DNA of 64,000 nucleotides from Gracilimonas sp034520725. Lineage in GTDB: Bacteria > Bacteroidota > Rhodothermia > Balneolales > Balneolaceae. Shown piece by piece: positions 62,420 through 64,000 of this stretch; within the stretch, counting starts at the first letter, position 1, and each line of letters opens with the position of its first letter. The notes under the pieces were generated by a model that ran no database searches, was not told the DNA's origin, and worked only from the letters and a program-made list of their open reading frames with translations. A program made the translations under genes and the position numbers. The stretch covers positions 1 to 64,000 of the forward strand of contig JAXHNH010000016.1 of NCBI GenBank assembly GCA_034520725.1, in the 5' to 3' direction.

Positions 62420-64000
62420 TGGCTGAGATAAGAGAAATACTGCAACAATTTGTGAATTTTATGGAACCGGCTGAGTGGCTTTTCATAGGGTATTTCCTTG
62501 CAGTCAATCTGACTTACATCCTGCTTGTACTTATTTCATTTTTCTATATACGGCATCAGCAAAACTACTATCAGGTATTCAACTTAAAAGGCCTGTTTAA
62601 CTCGAACCTCTACAAGCCGATCAGTATTCTTTCACCTGCTTACAATGAAGAGGTCAATATCATTGCCTCTGTTGATGCTTTGCTGCAGCTGCATTTTTCA
62701 GATTTTGAAGTGGTTGTTATAAATGATGGAAGCACCGATAACACACTAAAGCTTCTGCTTGACTATTTTGAGCTTTATGAGATCGATAAACCGGTAGATC
62801 TTCCTATTGACCACAAACCGATCAAAAAGGTCTATCGATCAGCCACATACCCTGAGCTCAAGGTAGTGGACAAAGAGAATGGCCGAAAAGCGGATGCACT
62901 GAATGCCGGGATCAATGTGGCTTCAAAAGACCTTGTTTGTTCCATTGATGCCGATTCGATCCTGGAACCGGATGTACTCCTTAAGCTGTTGAAGGCATTC
63001 ATGGAAGAAGAAAACGTGGTTGCCGTTGGGGGAATTGTAAGGATCGCTAATGGATGCACGATCGAGGATAATATTGTCAAGAAGGTGGACCTGCCAAAAA
63101 GCTATCTTGGCCGCATCCAAACTGTGGAATATCTCAGGTCTTTCTTATTTGGCCGGGTTGGATGGGATTATCTCAACAGTCTGTTGATCATTTCCGGCGC
63201 CTTTGGCGTGTTCGATAAAAAAGCAGTAGTTGAGGTGGGTGGTTATTTACATGATACCGTTGGAGAGGATATGGAGCTGGTTGTGCGACTGCATCGGCAT
63301 TTCAAAGAGAAAGGAGTACCATACCGGGTGCGTTTCATGCCAGAGCCGGTTTGCTGGACCGAAGTGCCGGAAGACTGGTCAGTATTGGGAAGGCAGAGAA
63401 ACCGCTGGCAGCGTGGACTAGCTGATACCATGATGCGCCACAAAAAAATGTTGCTGAATCCAAAGTATGGAAGACTGGGGATGCTGGCCATGCCTTATTT
63501 TTTCTTTATTGAAATGCTTGGGCCGGTAGTTGAATTATTTGGTTTTGCTTACTTTCTGATCGTTCTGTTTCTCGGAGGATTCAACTCAACGTTTGTGCTG
63601 CTGTTTCTGACGGCTTCTGTCTTTCTGGGGATGGTGCTTTCAGTTACTTCTGTACTTTGTGAAGAACTATCTTTCCGTCGCTATCCGACTTTGGGTAATA
63701 TTGCCAACTTAACCCTTTATGCTTTTCTGGAGAATATTGGTTACCGACAGATCCATACCTGGTGGAGATTTAAGGGATTGATCGACTACATAAAAGGTGA
63801 TAAGGAATGGGGGGTTATGACACGAACCGGCCTGGCTTCTAAAAGTAAGGTGAACAAGGGATTCAAAAAGCTGAAAGAATCGATTTCAAGCTTTTTTGGG
63901 TCACTTAAATACTGGGCAGTTATCTACGGTACAATGATCATTATTTTGGCTCTGATCCTCCATGTGCTGATCAATAACGGAGTAATCCCAGATGTGTATT
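62419..64000 (+). CDS. Processive family 2 glycosyltransferase, partial at window end
   Basis: Open from ATG 62419 to the window end without a stop (527 codons), so the 3' end is missing. N-terminal helix (FIGYFLAVNLTYILLVLISF), then a GT-A domain: ISILSPAYNEEVNIIASVDA, VVINDGSTDN, the metal motif SIDADSILEPDV (Asp177/Asp179), the acceptor-site VGEDMELVVRLH (Glu283-Asp284) and the processivity motif QRNRW at 326-330. Several helices follow from about 355. This is the BcsA/PgaC/HasA-type architecture for synthesis and membrane translocation of a beta-linked polysaccharide. The last residues start a further helix (TMIIILALILHVLI). It is coupled to the HEAT-repeat gene. The polymer cannot be named. 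Confidence 0.92.
   Translation, partial: MAEIREILQQFVNFMEPAEWLFIGYFLAVNLTYILLVLISFFYIRHQQNYYQVFNLKGLFNSNLYKPISILSPAYNEEVNIIASVDALLQLHFSDFEVVVINDGSTDNTLKLLLDYFELYEIDKPVDLPIDHKPIKKVYRSATYPELKVVDKENGRKADALNAGINVASKDLVCSIDADSILEPDVLLKLLKAFMEEENVVAVGGIVRIANGCTIEDNIVKKVDLPKSYLGRIQTVEYLRSFLFGRVGWDYLNSLLIISGAFGVFDKKAVVEVGGYLHDTVGEDMELVVRLHRHFKEKGVPYRVRFMPEPVCWTEVPEDWSVLGRQRNRWQRGLADTMMRHKKMLLNPKYGRLGMLAMPYFFFIEMLGPVVELFGFAYFLIVLFLGGFNSTFVLLFLTASVFLGMVLSVTSVLCEELSFRRYPTLGNIANLTLYAFLENIGYRQIHTWWRFKGLIDYIKGDKEWGVMTRTGLASKSKVNKGFKKLKESISSFFGSLKYWAVIYGTMIIILALILHVLINNGVIPDVY

Overview
The window looks like a chromosomal segment of an aerobic Gram-negative bacterium of the Bacteroidota/Rhodothermota/Balneolota kind; Balneolaceae is my best guess. 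Pointers are a DUF4296 lipoprotein, a b558-type succinate dehydrogenase (C-A-B), a cbb3 oxidase with fused CcoNO, the yicC-gmk-rpoZ-coaBC block, a short exosortase, weak Shine-Dalgarno signals and occasional TAnnTTTG -7 boxes. This placement is inference: no rRNA is present, and I saw no tRNA, CRISPR array, transposase or prophage.

Layout: 0-2 kb fabZ-panB-surE (+). 2-3.4 kb lipase and a small secreted protein (-). 3.4-4.6 kb a shattered GNAT-like gene. 4.7-11 kb a minus-strand housekeeping block (coaBC, rpoZ, gmk, yicC, msrB, glmM, cobalamin adenosyltransferase, YigZ). 11.4-14.8 kb sdhCAB. 15-21 kb mixed genes (PLP enzyme, GNAT, fasciclin, recQ, DUF4296, SDR, coaX). 21.5-26 kb secreted S9 peptidase, uridine kinase, cell-wall amidase (-). 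26.3-32 kb a 1017-residue P-loop ATPase coupled to an MscS channel and an M49-like lipoprotein. 32-34 kb redoxin, pdxH, trmB. 34-37.5 kb TetR and a large acyl-CoA dehydrogenase. 37.5-42.4 kb SLBB polysaccharide export protein divergent from exosortase, partner and glycerate kinase. 42.5-44.2 kb Lrp regulator and methionine gamma-lyase. 44-46 kb LemA and two TPM proteins. 47-55.4 kb a complete cbb3 set (Rrf2, ccoI, ccoS, ccoNO, ccoQ, ccoP, ccoG, ccoH; all -). 55.6-64 kb CoA transferase, purL, a broken lipoprotein, SDR, and a REC / HEAT / processive GT2 operon cut by the window end.

The sequence itself has a clear quality problem. At least a dozen conserved genes (surE, gmk, yicC, glmM, sdhB, recQ, coaX, S9 peptidase, acyl-CoA dehydrogenase, ccoI and others) are interrupted by one-base shifts, with all family motifs preserved in alternating frames and sometimes compensating shifts within tens of bases. 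This resembles uncorrected assembly or sequencing indels more than gene decay. One gene (59376-59984) differs, having two in-frame TGA codons and no shift.

The most interesting functional units are the ATPase-MscS translationally coupled pair, the exosortase pair beside a six-SLBB exporter, the REC-HEAT-GT2 operon, the Rrf2-headed cbb3 cluster with a 12-6-12 palindrome, and a dispersed intergenic palindromic repeat family sharing an exact 19-base core at two sites.
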